Source of the DNA: DASUGM01 sp036274055
GTDB taxonomy: Bacteria; Acidobacteriota; Vicinamibacteria; Vicinamibacterales; SCN-69-37
Direction of reading: 5' to 3'
NCBI GenBank assembly: GCA_036274055.1
Contig: DASUGM010000020.1
Coordinates: 1-14,760, forward strand
Length of the DNA: 14,760 nucleotides
The position numbers and the translations under genes are program-made. The notes under the pieces were generated by a model. It saw nothing but the letters and a program-made list of their open reading frames with translations. It did not search any database and was not told the origin of the DNA. This document shows, piece by piece, positions 5,486-14,760 of this stretch. Numbering within the stretch: the first letter of the stretch is position 1; every line of letters begins with the position of its first letter.

Positions 5486-6424
5486 CTAGTAGCCAGCCGG
5501 AATGCCGCGCACGACGTACCCGCTTCGCGCCCGCACCACGAGGTTCTTGTCCTTCGTGCGCAGGTCGATCGGGTGCCATCCCGGTTGGCCGTCCGGTTCA
5601 AATGCGATCAGATACTGCTGTCGCAACTCCGTAGTGATTTGCCGCGCCGCCGCACTCGACTGCGCGGGTCCGATGCCGGCGAAAATCTCCCCGCCGGTAA
5701 AACGCGCCAGCTGCGCGAGCGGCCCTTCGAGGGCGGCCGCGAGCTGCTCCTCGTTGACGACCGTCTGTCCCGCACGATCCAGCGGAGAGACGACGACGAT
5801 GATGTAGACCGGCACATCGATCCCGCTCGCGAGCTTCGACACTTCGGCGGGCGTGAGCCGGCTGGCGTTGTCGGCGCCGTCGGTCAGCGCCACGACCGCG
5901 CGGCGGGCGCCGCCGCGCTCCGACAGGATGCGACCGGTCTCGGCAATCGCATCGAAGAGCGAGGTCGCGCCGAACGGCCGATCCACGCGGTCGAGCTGCG
6001 CGAGGATGTCGCCCGGCGCCGGGGCAATCGGCTGCGCTTCACGCAACCCCTTGTCGAACACGAACAGCCCGGCTTCGTCCTTGCCTCCGCGCAACCAGCT
6101 GATCAGGTGATAGGCGTTGGCCCGGGCGGCGGCCCGCTTTTCGGCGACGCCCATGCTGCCGGAGAAGTCGACGAGCAGGCCCAGCGTGATCGGCGAGTCG
6201 TCGGTGCGGAAATCGGAGATGCGCTTCGGAGTGCCGGAGTCGAGCAGTTGAAAATCCTCTTGCGTCAGCGTCGTCACCGACTTGCCTTGCCGGGTGCGGA
6301 CCGTGGCCGCGACCGCGACCCGCTGCACGGACGCGCGGAATGTCGGCCGCTGATCCTGTCCCGCGGCCATGCCGACCGAACCGGCCAGCCCCGCCACGAT
6401 GAGACTTCCTACCCAGAAACGCAT
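5486..6424 (-). CDS. Secreted VWA-domain protein (acidobacterial VWFA-related type)
   Basis: The product has 312 residues. A signal peptide (residues 1-22, SLIVAGLAGSVGMAAG) precedes a short beta region with TVRTRQGKSVTTLTQEDFQLL. This N-terminal Ig-like strand set, with LTxEDFxLxDxGxPxxI, is typical of the VWFA-related proteins abundant in Acidobacteriota. The VWA domain begins ITLGLLVDFSGSM. The MIDAS metal site is complete: D86, S88, S90, T154 (GATSLFDAI) and D182 (LTDGAD). The C-terminus (LRQQYLIAFEPDG, VRARSGYVV) is the usual closing strand set. It probably binds a protein or peptide ligand via Mg2+ in the periplasm or at the surface. A GAGGAGG ribosome binding site precedes the ATG. It heads the operon with the OmpA lipoprotein 13 nt downstream, and it is divergent from the gene at 6580. 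Confidence 0.9.
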   Translation of the reverse strand: MRFWVGSLIVAGLAGSVGMAAGQDQRPTFRASVQRVAVAATVRTRQGKSVTTLTQEDFQLLDSGTPKRISDFRTDDSPITLGLLVDFSGSMGVAEKRAAARANAYHLISWLRGGKDEAGLFVFDKGLREAQPIAPAPGDILAQLDRVDRPFGATSLFDAIAETGRILSERGGARRAVVALTDGADNASRLTPAEVSKLASGIDVPVYIIVVVSPLDRAGQTVVNEEQLAAALEGPLAQLARFTGGEIFAGIGPAQSSAAARQITTELRQQYLIAFEPDGQPGWHPIDLRTKDKNLVVRARSGYVVRGIPAGY

Positions 6425-6579
6425 TCGGCCTCCTCTACTTCAACTTCCTTGCCAACCCTATCGGCAGGAATCAACCCGAAAAGTACGGCCTTTTAGGGGC
6501 GGAAACCGGTGGGCGTGTAAGAGTTACGTGGTACAACCGAGGGAGTTTTGACACCCGACGGCTCACTGGCGGAGGACTC

Positions 6580-7413
6580 GTGACGACGCGACGGCTGGCG
6601 CGGGCCGTCGGCACCCTGGTGCTGGCGCTCGCTTCGATGGCTCAGAGCCGGACCAACGACGCGCTCGCCGAAGCGCGCCGCATGTACAACGCGCAGAAAT
6701 TCGACGCCGCGATCGCCGCCGCGATCGAAGCGCGCAAGCAGGCCGGCCTGGCCGACGCCGCCGCGGTTGTGCTCGCGCGGGCGCGGCTCGAGCGCTTCCA
6801 GCAGACCGCCGATCGCACCGAACTCGGCGCCGCGCGCGACGTGTTGAAACTCGTCGACGCGACCCGGCTCTCGAGGCGCGATCACACCGAGTTCCTGATC
6901 GCGCTTGGCGAATCGTTGTATCTCGACGACGACTACGAGCTCGACGATCGCTACTCGGCCGCCGCCGAACTGTTCGAGATCGCGCTCGATCGCGCCGACG
7001 AGTTCGATCAGAAGGGACGCGATCAACTGTTCGCGTGGTGGGCGGTCTCGCTCGATCGTCACGCGCAGCGCAGCCCGGACACCGAGCGTCGCGCCAACTA
7101 CGACCGGATCCTGGCCCGCGCGCAGAAAGAACTGGGGCGGGCGGACGCCGCGATCTCCGCGTCGTACTGGCTCGCCGCGGCGGCGCGCGGCGCGCGCGAC
7201 CTGCCGCGGGCGTGGAGCGCGGCGGTGGCCGGGTGGATCCGCGCCGGATCGCTGGGCGCGCGCGGGGCGGCGCTGCGCGCCGATCTCGACAATCTGATCG
7301 TCCAGGTCATCCTGCCCGAACGGGCGCGCGAGCTGCTGCCCGGCGCCGACCCGCAGCCGGCGATGGCGCTGCTGCAGGAGCAGTGGAACGGCGTGAAAGA
7401 TCGGTGGAAGTAA
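6580..7413 (+). CDS. Exported TPR-like helical protein of unknown function
   Basis: The product has 277 residues from a GTG with a well-placed GGAGG (6571-6575). The N-terminus RRLARAVGTLVLALASMAQS is a signal peptide. The mature protein is almost entirely helical: ALAEARRMYNAQKFDAAIAAAIEARKQ is a TPR-like hairpin, followed by further pairs around LYLDDDYELDDRYSAAAELF and RANYDRILARAQKELGRADA. It ends KDRWK. I recognise no enzyme motif. It is likely a periplasmic scaffold. It is divergent from the VWA-OmpA operon across a 155-bp spacer, which may reflect a shared role. It converges with the lipoprotein gene, leaving 9 bp between stops. Confidence 0.8.
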   Translation: MTTRRLARAVGTLVLALASMAQSRTNDALAEARRMYNAQKFDAAIAAAIEARKQAGLADAAAVVLARARLERFQQTADRTELGAARDVLKLVDATRLSRRDHTEFLIALGESLYLDDDYELDDRYSAAAELFEIALDRADEFDQKGRDQLFAWWAVSLDRHAQRSPDTERRANYDRILARAQKELGRADAAISASYWLAAAARGARDLPRAWSAAVAGWIRAGSLGARGAALRADLDNLIVQVILPERARELLPGADPQPAMALLQEQWNGVKDRWK

Positions 7414-7422
7414 CGCGGGCGA

Positions 7423-7977
7423 TCAGTATTTGATCAGCAGCAGGGCCACCGCGGCCGCCTTGTCGGCGAGCTGCTCCGCGTACATGTAGTTCTTCAGTTT
7501 CAGATAGGTCTTCGACATTCGAATCAGGCCGACCGCGTTGTCGTACTGGGCGCGCGCCTCCTGACCGAGCCGATCGCGGACGACGCGATTCAGATTCTGC
7601 TCGGCGGTGTTGAGCGTCGCGTTGGTCCGATTCTCGGTCGCGTTGGCGTCAGGCGTCGTTTGCAGCGTCGATGGCGGCGTCGTCGGTTCGGTTGGCGGCG
7701 TGGCGACGGGCGGTGGCGGCGTCGACGGCGCCGGTCGCGGTGGCCGCGCCGGCGGCGGCACCGGATCGCGCGTCGGATTCGTGGTCGAGCTCACCGGCGT
7801 CGGTTCGGGCTCGGGCGCTGGCGGTTCGAGCACGACCGGCGTCACGATCGGCGCCGGCGCCGGCGGCATGTTGAGACCGGGCGCGGGCGCCGGCGTGCGT
7901 GCCTGGACGCGCATGCACGCCGCCGCGCTCGCGGCGAGAATCAGCATCGCGATCACTCGGGAGAGAGGGTCCCGCAC
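7423..7977 (-). CDS. Pro-rich lipoprotein with helical C-terminal domain, third gene of the two-component operon
   Basis: The product has 184 residues from a GTG at 7977; a second GTG seven codons on (7956) is possible, and neither has a clear ribosome binding site. The signal MRDPLSRVIAMLILAASAAAC has a lipobox-like SAAAC (Cys21). Residues about 25-110 are a Pro/Thr linker (for example APAPIVTPVV and VPPPARPPRPAPS), long enough to reach across the periplasm or the wall. Residues 115-184 form an amphipathic helical domain (LNRVVRDRLGQEARAQYDNA, YAEQLADKAAAVALLL). Such QYDxA...LADKAA modules recur in acidobacterial lipoproteins as I recall them. The gene begins 11 nt after the kinase stop codon, so it is probably co-transcribed and may feed back on the sensor. 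Function unknown. Confidence 0.75.
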   Translation of the reverse strand: MRDPLSRVIAMLILAASAAACMRVQARTPAPAPGLNMPPAPAPIVTPVVLEPPAPEPEPTPVSSTTNPTRDPVPPPARPPRPAPSTPPPPVATPPTEPTTPPSTLQTTPDANATENRTNATLNTAEQNLNRVVRDRLGQEARAQYDNAVGLIRMSKTYLKLKNYMYAEQLADKAAAVALLLIKY

Positions 7978-7988
7978 GGCTGTACAGA

Positions 7989-9838
7989 TTATGACGCAGC
8001 CGGCGCGTTGGCGGCTCGAAAATTCCCGGTTTTCGCGCGGCGAATCTGCGCCGGCGCCGCCGGATCGGCCTGACGCAGAATCACCTTGAACGTCGTGCCC
8101 CGGCCGGGCGTCGACTGCACCGCGATGTCGCCGTCGTGTAACTGCACGGTGCGGTAGACGAGCGACAGGCCGATGCCGCTGCCATGCTCCTTGGTCGTGT
8201 AATACAAATCGAAGATGCGGTCGAGCTGCTCGGGGCCGATGCCGACGCCGGTGTCCTCGAACAGGATTTGCACCCGTTCGTTGGGCAGCGCGGCCGCGGC
8301 GATGACCAGCCGGCCGCCGTTCGGCATCGCTTGACAGGCGTTCAGCGCGAGGTTGAGGAAGGCCTGTTGCAGGAGGCCCGGATCCGCGCTGGCCGGCGGC
8401 AGATCGGCGGGGACGTCGATGCGCACCTCGATGCCTTTGGTCGTCGCCTCGGCGTGGACGATCGGCATCAGCTCGTCGAGCAGCGGCCGGATCGCCACCG
8501 GTTGCAGCCGCAAGTCCTCGGGCCGCGTGAACTTCAGGAAGCCCTGCACGACCTCGTCGAGCCGGCGCATCTGCGCCGCGATGATGCTGACGTGTTCCAT
8601 CGCGTCAGGCGCGTCAACGAGCTTCATGCGCAGCAGCTCGAGATGGATCATCGTCGCGTTGAGCGGGTTCTTCACTTCATGCGCGATTCCGGCGGTCAAC
8701 TTGCCGAGCGCGGCCAGCTTGCGCGAGTAGCTCAGCGTCGATTCGACCTGGCTGAGATACGTCAGGTTGCGCGCGACCACCATGACGCCCAGAATCTGGC
8801 CGCTGTCGTCTTCCACCAGATGGGTGACCAGCAGCCGTTCGCCGCCGCCGGGCACCTGGACCGTTTTCGGCTCCACCGACGCGCGGTCCGCGAGGACCGT
8901 TTCGATGACCGTCCGGTACGGATGGCCGACCGGCAGCACCTGGTCGATCAGGCCCTCCGGCGCGCTGAGAACCTGACGCATCGCCGGGTTGGCGAAGAGC
9001 AACGCCCCCTCGGGACTGAACAACGCGACCGCGTCTTCGAGATTTTCGACGACGCTCTCGAGCGTGGCGCGCTGATCAGCCAGTTCTTCGCGATCCGCCG
9101 CCAGCCGCGCGCTCACCGCCTTGAACGAATCGCCGAGGTTGCTGAGCGACGCGTCCGGCGGCAGGTCGACGTTGACGTCGAGCTCGCCGCGGCCCAGCCG
9201 CGCCAGCCCGCTGTGGATGATGTGAATCGGCCGCAGCGTGACTTGGGCGAGCAGCATCGCGACGATCGTGCCGATCAGGAACGCCGCCAGCGTCGTCAGC
9301 AGCGGCGTGCGCATTTCCTTGGCCATCGCCGTCTGCATCAACAGCGTCGAGATGCCGACACGGATCTGGCCGATCTCTTTTTTCGTCTCGGTGATCGTCA
9401 GCGGCTTGCGGACCTCGAACGAGCGCCCGCCTTTGGTGAGGATCGTCTTCGCCGTAGCGATCATGCCTTGATCGATGAGCGCCCCGAGCTCGTCGACCGG
9501 CGGGAGCACTTCGCCGATCCGGGCCGGGTCGGCGTGCGCGAGCACGACGCCGTTGGGGTCGGTGATCGCCGCGTAGAGCACGTCCTTCGACAGCAGGCTG
9601 GTCTGCATGATCGTCTGCATGCCGGAGTCGGTGGGGACCGCGAACGGCTCGCGGCCCTCGATCATGACGTCGAAGGTGCGCTGGAACAGCGCGTCGGCAA
9701 TGAACTGCGCGCGCAGCCGCGTTTCCTCGAGACGCATCGTCAGCAGCGACTGCACGTACCAAGCGCCGAGCAGGAGCGCGCCGACGCCCGCGAGCAGCGC
9801 GAAGCCGAGCACCTGCTGGGTCTTGAGGCTCAGGCGCA

Positions 9839-9839
<1 letters not shown>
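7989..9839 (-). CDS. Membrane-bound sensor histidine kinase (NtrY/ZraS-like: sensor-HAMP-PAS-HisKA-HATPase)
   Basis: The product has 616 residues. TM1 is at about residues 10-30. A periplasmic sensor domain spans about 31-178 with a Cache-like VLYAAITDPNGVVLAHADP segment. TM2 is at about 179-200 and HAMP at about 200-253 (TLRPIHIIHSGLARLGRGEL). A PAS domain spans about 258-365 (VVENLEDAVALFSPEGALLF). HisKA follows with phospho-acceptor His387 in AGIAHEVKNPLNA. The ATPase domain has the N box NLALNACQAM, G1 DTGVGIG (529-535) and G2 GSGIGLSLV. All catalytic motifs are intact. It phosphorylates the NtrC-type regulator encoded immediately upstream; the regulator TGA and this ATG overlap by one base, implying translational coupling. 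A small periplasmic ligand is likely, but the signal is unknown. Confidence 0.95.
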
Positions 9840-11260
<1,421 letters not shown>

Positions 11261-11279
11261 GCTCACCCCGTCCGGCCCA

Positions 11280-11310
11280 TTGCGGTCTATGAGTATCGAT
11301 CGGTTATACA
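11280..11310 (+). promoter_or_regulatory. Weak promoter candidate for the Asp-box protein gene
   Basis: TTGCGG (11280-11285) and TATACA (11305-11310) resemble -35 and -10 boxes with a long 19-bp spacer. They lie in the 79-bp divergent spacer, 29 bp ahead of the plus-strand ATG. The same TGTATAAC on the other strand could serve as the -10 of the response-regulator operon, which would exclude the GTG at 11311 as its start. Neither reading has a strong -35. Confidence 0.3.
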
Positions 11311-11339
11311 CTCCCGTGTTCGGCTACGGGAGGTAGGAA

Positions 11340-14300
11340 ATGGCTCGGTCGATTGTTTCGCGACGATTTGGGTGGTGGGGCGTGCTTGCGACGACGCTCT
11401 TCGGCACGATGGCGCTTGGTCGACTCGTCGTGCCGGAGCCGGTGCTCCGCGCCGCGCCTGCGCGAGAGCGCGACGTGGAGGCGCAGGGCCGCGGCGGCCG
11501 CGGCGGCGGAGCGCCGGCCGCTCAGCCCGTCGCGCCGATGGCCTTCCGATACATGGGACCGGCGCCTGCCGGACGCATTGCGTCCGTGGTCGGCGTGCCC
11601 GGTGATCCAACCACCTACTACCTCGGCAACGCGTCCGGCGGCGTCTGGAAATCGACGGACAGCGGCGCGACGTTCGTCCCGGTGTTCGACGACCAGCCGG
11701 TGCAGGCGATCGGCGCGCTGGCGCTCTCGGCCAGCGATCCCAGACAGGTGTGGGCGGGCACGGGCGAGGGCTGGGTCATCCGTCCGAGCGACGTCACCGG
11801 CGACGGCATCTACAAGTCGACCGACGCCGGCGCGACCTGGAAGAACATGGGCCTGCGCGAGACCGGCCGCATCGGCCGGATCATCGTCCATCCGACCAAC
11901 CCGAACATCGTCTACGCGTGCGCGGTCGGCAGAGCGACCGGACCGCAGCAGGATCGCGGCGTGTTCAAGACGGCCGACGGCGGGCAGACCTGGACGCGAT
12001 CGCTCTTCGTCGATCCCAACACCGGCTGCTCGGGCCTCGCGATCGACGTCAACAACCCCGACATTCTGATCGCCGGCTCGTGGCAGCTGACGCAGCGGAC
12101 CTGGGAGCAGTACAGCGGCGGCCCGGGCAGTGCCGTCTACATGACTCGCGACGCCGGCGCGACATGGAAAAAAGTCGAGAACGGCATGCCGCGATCGCCG
12201 CTCGGCAAGATCGACGTCGCGATCGCGCCATCGGACTCGAAACGGATGTACGCGCTGATCCAGACCGCCAATCAGGGATCGCTGTGGCGATCGGATGACG
12301 GCGGCACGAACTGGAACGTCGTCAGCTGGGATCGATCGCTGATCGGTCGCGCCGGCTACTACGTCCGGCTCGCCGTCAATCCGCAGGATCCCAACGACGT
12401 CATCGTCATGAACAGCGGCTTCCATCGATCGAAGGACGGCGGCAAGCTGTTCCCGGGAGGCGGCGGCTGCGGCGATTGCCACGACGTGTGGTTCGATCCG
12501 AAGGACGGCACACGTTACGTGCTGACCGACGACGGCGGCGCGACGATCTTCACGGCCAGCGGCCAGACCGGCGTACGCCTGCCGAACGGGCAGATGTATC
12601 ACGTCGCGGTCGACAACCGGGTGCCGTACTGGATTTACAGCAACCGCCAGGACGACGGCACGATGCGCGGGCCGAGCACGAATCCCGAGCAGACCGGCAA
12701 CGGCCGTCTCGCCGGCGCGTCCACCGTAGCCCCCGCCCCAGCCGCAGGAAGAGGGGGCGGAGGTGGAGGTGGCGGCGGCCGTGGCGGCCGCGCCGGCGGA
12801 CCGGCATGGGAACCGAATCTCGGCGGCTGCGAATCCGGATTTACGCAGCCGCAGCCCGACAACCCTGACATCGTCTGGGGCTCGTGCTACGGCAACAAGC
12901 TCACGCGGTGGGACGCGCGGCAGGGCACGGCCCGATCGGTCTCACCCGCAATCATCACGTTCGATTCGGCGCCGGACAAGTCGAAGTACCGCTGCCACTG
13001 GACGGCGCCGGTCACCTTCGATGCGTTCGAGCCGAGCACCGTCTACTACGCGTGCCAGGTGATCTGGAAGACGAGCAACGGCGGCCAGAGCTGGACCCAG
13101 ATCAGTCCGGACCTGTCGACGCAGGATCCAAGCATCATCGTCCCGAGCGGCGGCATCGTGCAGGACAACCTCGGCCAGTACTCCGGCGCGCTCGTGTACG
13201 CGATTGCGTCGTCGCCGAAGGAGAAGGGGCTGCTCTGGGCCGGCACCAACGACGGCAAGGTCTGGTACACGCGCAACGCCGGCGGCAAGTGGGTTGACGT
13301 CACCACCAACCTCAAGGGTGCGCCGAATCGCGGGACGATTACGCAGATCTGGCCGTCGACCTTCGACGCCGCGACCGCGTACGTCACCATCGACGGGCAC
13401 CTCATCGATGATCGCAAGCCGTACGTCTTCAAGACGACCGACTACGGCGCGACCTGGAAGCCGGTGGTTGGCAACCTACCGGCGACGCATCCGCTCGATT
13501 ACGCGCTCTCGGTCGTCGAGAACTCGAACAAGAAGGGCATGCTGTTCGCCGGCACCGGTCACGCGTTCTACTACTCGCTCGACGACGGCACGACCTGGAC
13601 GCAGTTCAAGGAGGGCCTGCCGGCCGCGCCGGTGACCTGGGTCGTCTACGAGCCGCGCTATCACGATGTCGTCGTCTCGACGTACGGCCGTGGGTTGTTC
13701 ATCCTCGGCGACGTCTCGCTGCTCGAGCAGACCGGACAGACCACCGTGCCGGCGGCGGCGCCGACAACGAGGCTCTTCACGCCGACCGCCGCGTTCCGCA
13801 TGGCGCGCAACGGCAACGCCACCTTCAAGTTCTCGGTGGCGACCGCGCCGACGCAGCCGATCAAGATGGAGATCCTGAACGCGGCTGGTGAGGTGATCCG
13901 CACGCAACAGTTCTCAGGTGCGCGGCCCGGCCTGAACCAGGTGTCCTGGAACCTGATGTACGAGCCGGCGAAGATGGTCGAGATTCGGACCACGCCGAAA
14001 GAGAACCAGTACATCTGGTCGGAGCCGGATTTCTCCGGCAGCGAGATCCGCTACGTCACGCACTGGGGCATCGGGCCGACGACGGCGACGCCGATCGCGG
14101 CGCCGGGCAAATACTCGGTGCGGCTGACGATCGACGGCAAGCCGTTCACCGAGCCCTTCACGGTGTTGAAGGATCCGAAGATTGTCTCGTCGGACGCCGA
14201 CCTGGTCGAGTCGACGACGCTGCAACTGAAGATCCGCGACGCGATCAGCGAGACGTCCGGTGTCGTCAACCGCCTCGAGATCATCCGCAAGCAGATCGAG

Positions 14301-14693
14301 GACGTGCTCAAAGACAAGCGCGGGCAGGACGAAATCGAGAAGCCGCTGATGGATCTCGACACCATGCTGTTTGGCACCGAGTTGCGGCTGGTCACGCGTC
14401 AGGATCTGCTCAGCGACGACAAGTACTTCGCCGACTCGTACCGGGTCTACATGAACCTGCTCTGGCTGGGCGGCGCGGTGGGCACGGGCGCCGGCGACGA
14501 AGGCGGCAGCGCCGACTACAAGCCGCGAGACGTGGCCTATGAGATCTTCGCCGATCAGCTGCGGCAACTGGCCGAAGCGAAGGTCCTGTTCGAACACCAC
14601 GTCGCCACCGACATTCCCGAGTTCAACAAGAAGATGAGCGGGAAGATTCCGGCAATCACGACCGCAGGCGCGGGCCGGGGCGGCGGACACTAG
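11340..14693 (+). CDS. Large secreted Asp-box (BNR/sortilin VPS10-like) beta-propeller protein
   Basis: The product has 1117 residues from an ATG with GGGAGG at 11328-11333. An N-terminal signal/anchor (FGWWGVLATTLFGTMALG) is followed by an RGGRGGG linker. Two propeller halves carry about ten Asp boxes (SxDxGxTW), for example 105-112, 160-167, 211-218 (TADGGQTW), 269-276, 318-325, 364-371 and 578-585 (TSNGGQSW), and later TTDYGATW and LDDGTTW. A Gly/Arg linker around 469-487 (nine consecutive glycines) interrupts the second half. Residues about 800-915 look like a beta-sandwich, and the C-terminus (about 930-1100) is a helical tail. This is the architecture of VPS10/sortilin-like glycosyl-hydrolase-annotated proteins abundant in Acidobacteriota. 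Enzyme activity is unproven; substrate binding outside the cytoplasm is likely. The stop codon lies in a 7-bp tandem repeat. Confidence 0.88.
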   Translation: MARSIVSRRFGWWGVLATTLFGTMALGRLVVPEPVLRAAPARERDVEAQGRGGRGGGAPAAQPVAPMAFRYMGPAPAGRIASVVGVPGDPTTYYLGNASGGVWKSTDSGATFVPVFDDQPVQAIGALALSASDPRQVWAGTGEGWVIRPSDVTGDGIYKSTDAGATWKNMGLRETGRIGRIIVHPTNPNIVYACAVGRATGPQQDRGVFKTADGGQTWTRSLFVDPNTGCSGLAIDVNNPDILIAGSWQLTQRTWEQYSGGPGSAVYMTRDAGATWKKVENGMPRSPLGKIDVAIAPSDSKRMYALIQTANQGSLWRSDDGGTNWNVVSWDRSLIGRAGYYVRLAVNPQDPNDVIVMNSGFHRSKDGGKLFPGGGGCGDCHDVWFDPKDGTRYVLTDDGGATIFTASGQTGVRLPNGQMYHVAVDNRVPYWIYSNRQDDGTMRGPSTNPEQTGNGRLAGASTVAPAPAAGRGGGGGGGGGRGGRAGGPAWEPNLGGCESGFTQPQPDNPDIVWGSCYGNKLTRWDARQGTARSVSPAIITFDSAPDKSKYRCHWTAPVTFDAFEPSTVYYACQVIWKTSNGGQSWTQISPDLSTQDPSIIVPSGGIVQDNLGQYSGALVYAIASSPKEKGLLWAGTNDGKVWYTRNAGGKWVDVTTNLKGAPNRGTITQIWPSTFDAATAYVTIDGHLIDDRKPYVFKTTDYGATWKPVVGNLPATHPLDYALSVVENSNKKGMLFAGTGHAFYYSLDDGTTWTQFKEGLPAAPVTWVVYEPRYHDVVVSTYGRGLFILGDVSLLEQTGQTTVPAAAPTTRLFTPTAAFRMARNGNATFKFSVATAPTQPIKMEILNAAGEVIRTQQFSGARPGLNQVSWNLMYEPAKMVEIRTTPKENQYIWSEPDFSGSEIRYVTHWGIGPTTATPIAAPGKYSVRLTIDGKPFTEPFTVLKDPKIVSSDADLVESTTLQLKIRDAISETSGVVNRLEIIRKQIEDVLKDKRGQDEIEKPLMDLDTMLFGTELRLVTRQDLLSDDKYFADSYRVYMNLLWLGGAVGTGAGDEGGSADYKPRDVAYEIFADQLRQLAEAKVLFEHHVATDIPEFNKKMSGKIPAITTAGAGRGGGH

Positions 14694-14745
14694 GCCCTAG
14701 GCCCTAGGCCCTAGGCCCTAGGCGCTAGGCCCTGGGCCCTGGGTG
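14690..14745. repeat. 7-bp tandem repeat (CTAGGCC)x8 starting at the stop codon
   Basis: Eight consecutive 7-mers run from 14690: four perfect CTAGGCC units, one CTAGGCG, one more CTAGGCC, then CTGGGCC and CTGGGTG. The first unit contains the TAG stop codon of the upstream gene. Each unit is nearly self-complementary (core CCTAGG). CTAG, usually a rare tetranucleotide in bacteria, occurs six times in about 40 bp. The terminal units decay, giving a direction of degeneration away from the gene. Confidence 0.95.
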
Positions 14746-14760
14746 GTTCTCAAAAAGGCC

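Noticed and set aside
5473..5601. 43-codon upstream extension of the OmpA lipoprotein frame
   Set aside because: It overlaps the end of the VWA gene and would bury the signal peptide. The ATG at 5472 has a very strong ribosome binding site.
6440..6454. Minus-strand TGGCAAGGAAGTTGA resembling a sigma-54 -24/-12 site upstream of the VWA gene
   Set aside because: The critical -12 GC is GA, and the implied start of transcription would fall at or after the ribosome binding site of the gene.
6548..6553. TTGACA, a perfect -35 box ahead of the gene at 6580
   Set aside because: The matching -10 position would fall on the ribosome binding site and has no TATAAT-like sequence.
11261..11311. 17-codon N-terminal extension of the response regulator from the GTG at 11311
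   Set aside because: It overlaps the probable promoter region and is absent from the usual start of receiver domains. The ATG at 11260 with an upstream GGGGTG is more natural.
14690..14745. Possible CRISPR array or telomere-like repeat
   Set aside because: The units are 7 bp with no spacers and are directly contiguous, so it is a simple tandem repeat.

Overview
This is a GC-rich bacterial chromosomal window. The gene content points to Acidobacteriota, most likely a Vicinamibacteria-type soil or sediment lineage. The clues are a secreted VWA protein of the acidobacterial VWFA-related type, a very large Asp-box (sortilin/VPS10-like) beta-propeller protein with Gly-rich linkers, a TIGR03790-type protein fused to TPRs, an NtrC/NtrY-style two-component pair, and spacers filled with degenerate palindromic repeats. 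The taxonomic call is inference from family recollection; no database was searched.

Left end (1-1310). A truncated membrane-protein gene runs off the left edge on the minus strand. It is followed by about 1 kb of decaying accessory DNA: an istB (IS21 helper ATPase) remnant with a large internal deletion, an intact Phd/YefM-type antitoxin with a palindrome abutting its start codon, and a PIN-domain (VapC) toxin broken by three frame changes and a stop. The debris ends at a complete minus-strand tRNA-Thr(CGT) with encoded CCA, lying on the 3' side of the tRNA where integrative elements usually insert.

Middle (1310-7980). A histone H1-like, Ala/Lys/Arg-rich protein with four 11-residue repeats is followed by a spacer holding a large imperfect inverted repeat (2009-2141). 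Next come a SnoaL/NTF2-like protein (+), converging with a TIGR03790-TPR protein (-), and a two-gene minus-strand operon encoding a secreted VWA protein and an OmpA-type peptidoglycan-binding lipoprotein. That operon ends in a clear intrinsic terminator. Divergent from it is an exported TPR-like protein (+), which converges on a Pro-rich lipoprotein.

Right (7423-14760). The minus-strand operon reads response regulator (sigma-54 activator), then histidine kinase (1-nt overlap), then Pro-rich lipoprotein (11-nt gap). This is a compact envelope-sensing unit. Divergent from it is a 1117-aa secreted Asp-box propeller protein, whose stop codon lies inside the first unit of a 7-bp tandem repeat reaching almost to the right edge.

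Most genes encode exported or envelope proteins. I see no phage module, CRISPR array or complete mobile element. The least explained items are the spacer repeats, the histone-like repeat protein, the lipoprotein in the NtrC-type operon, and the half-dead toxin-antitoxin locus.
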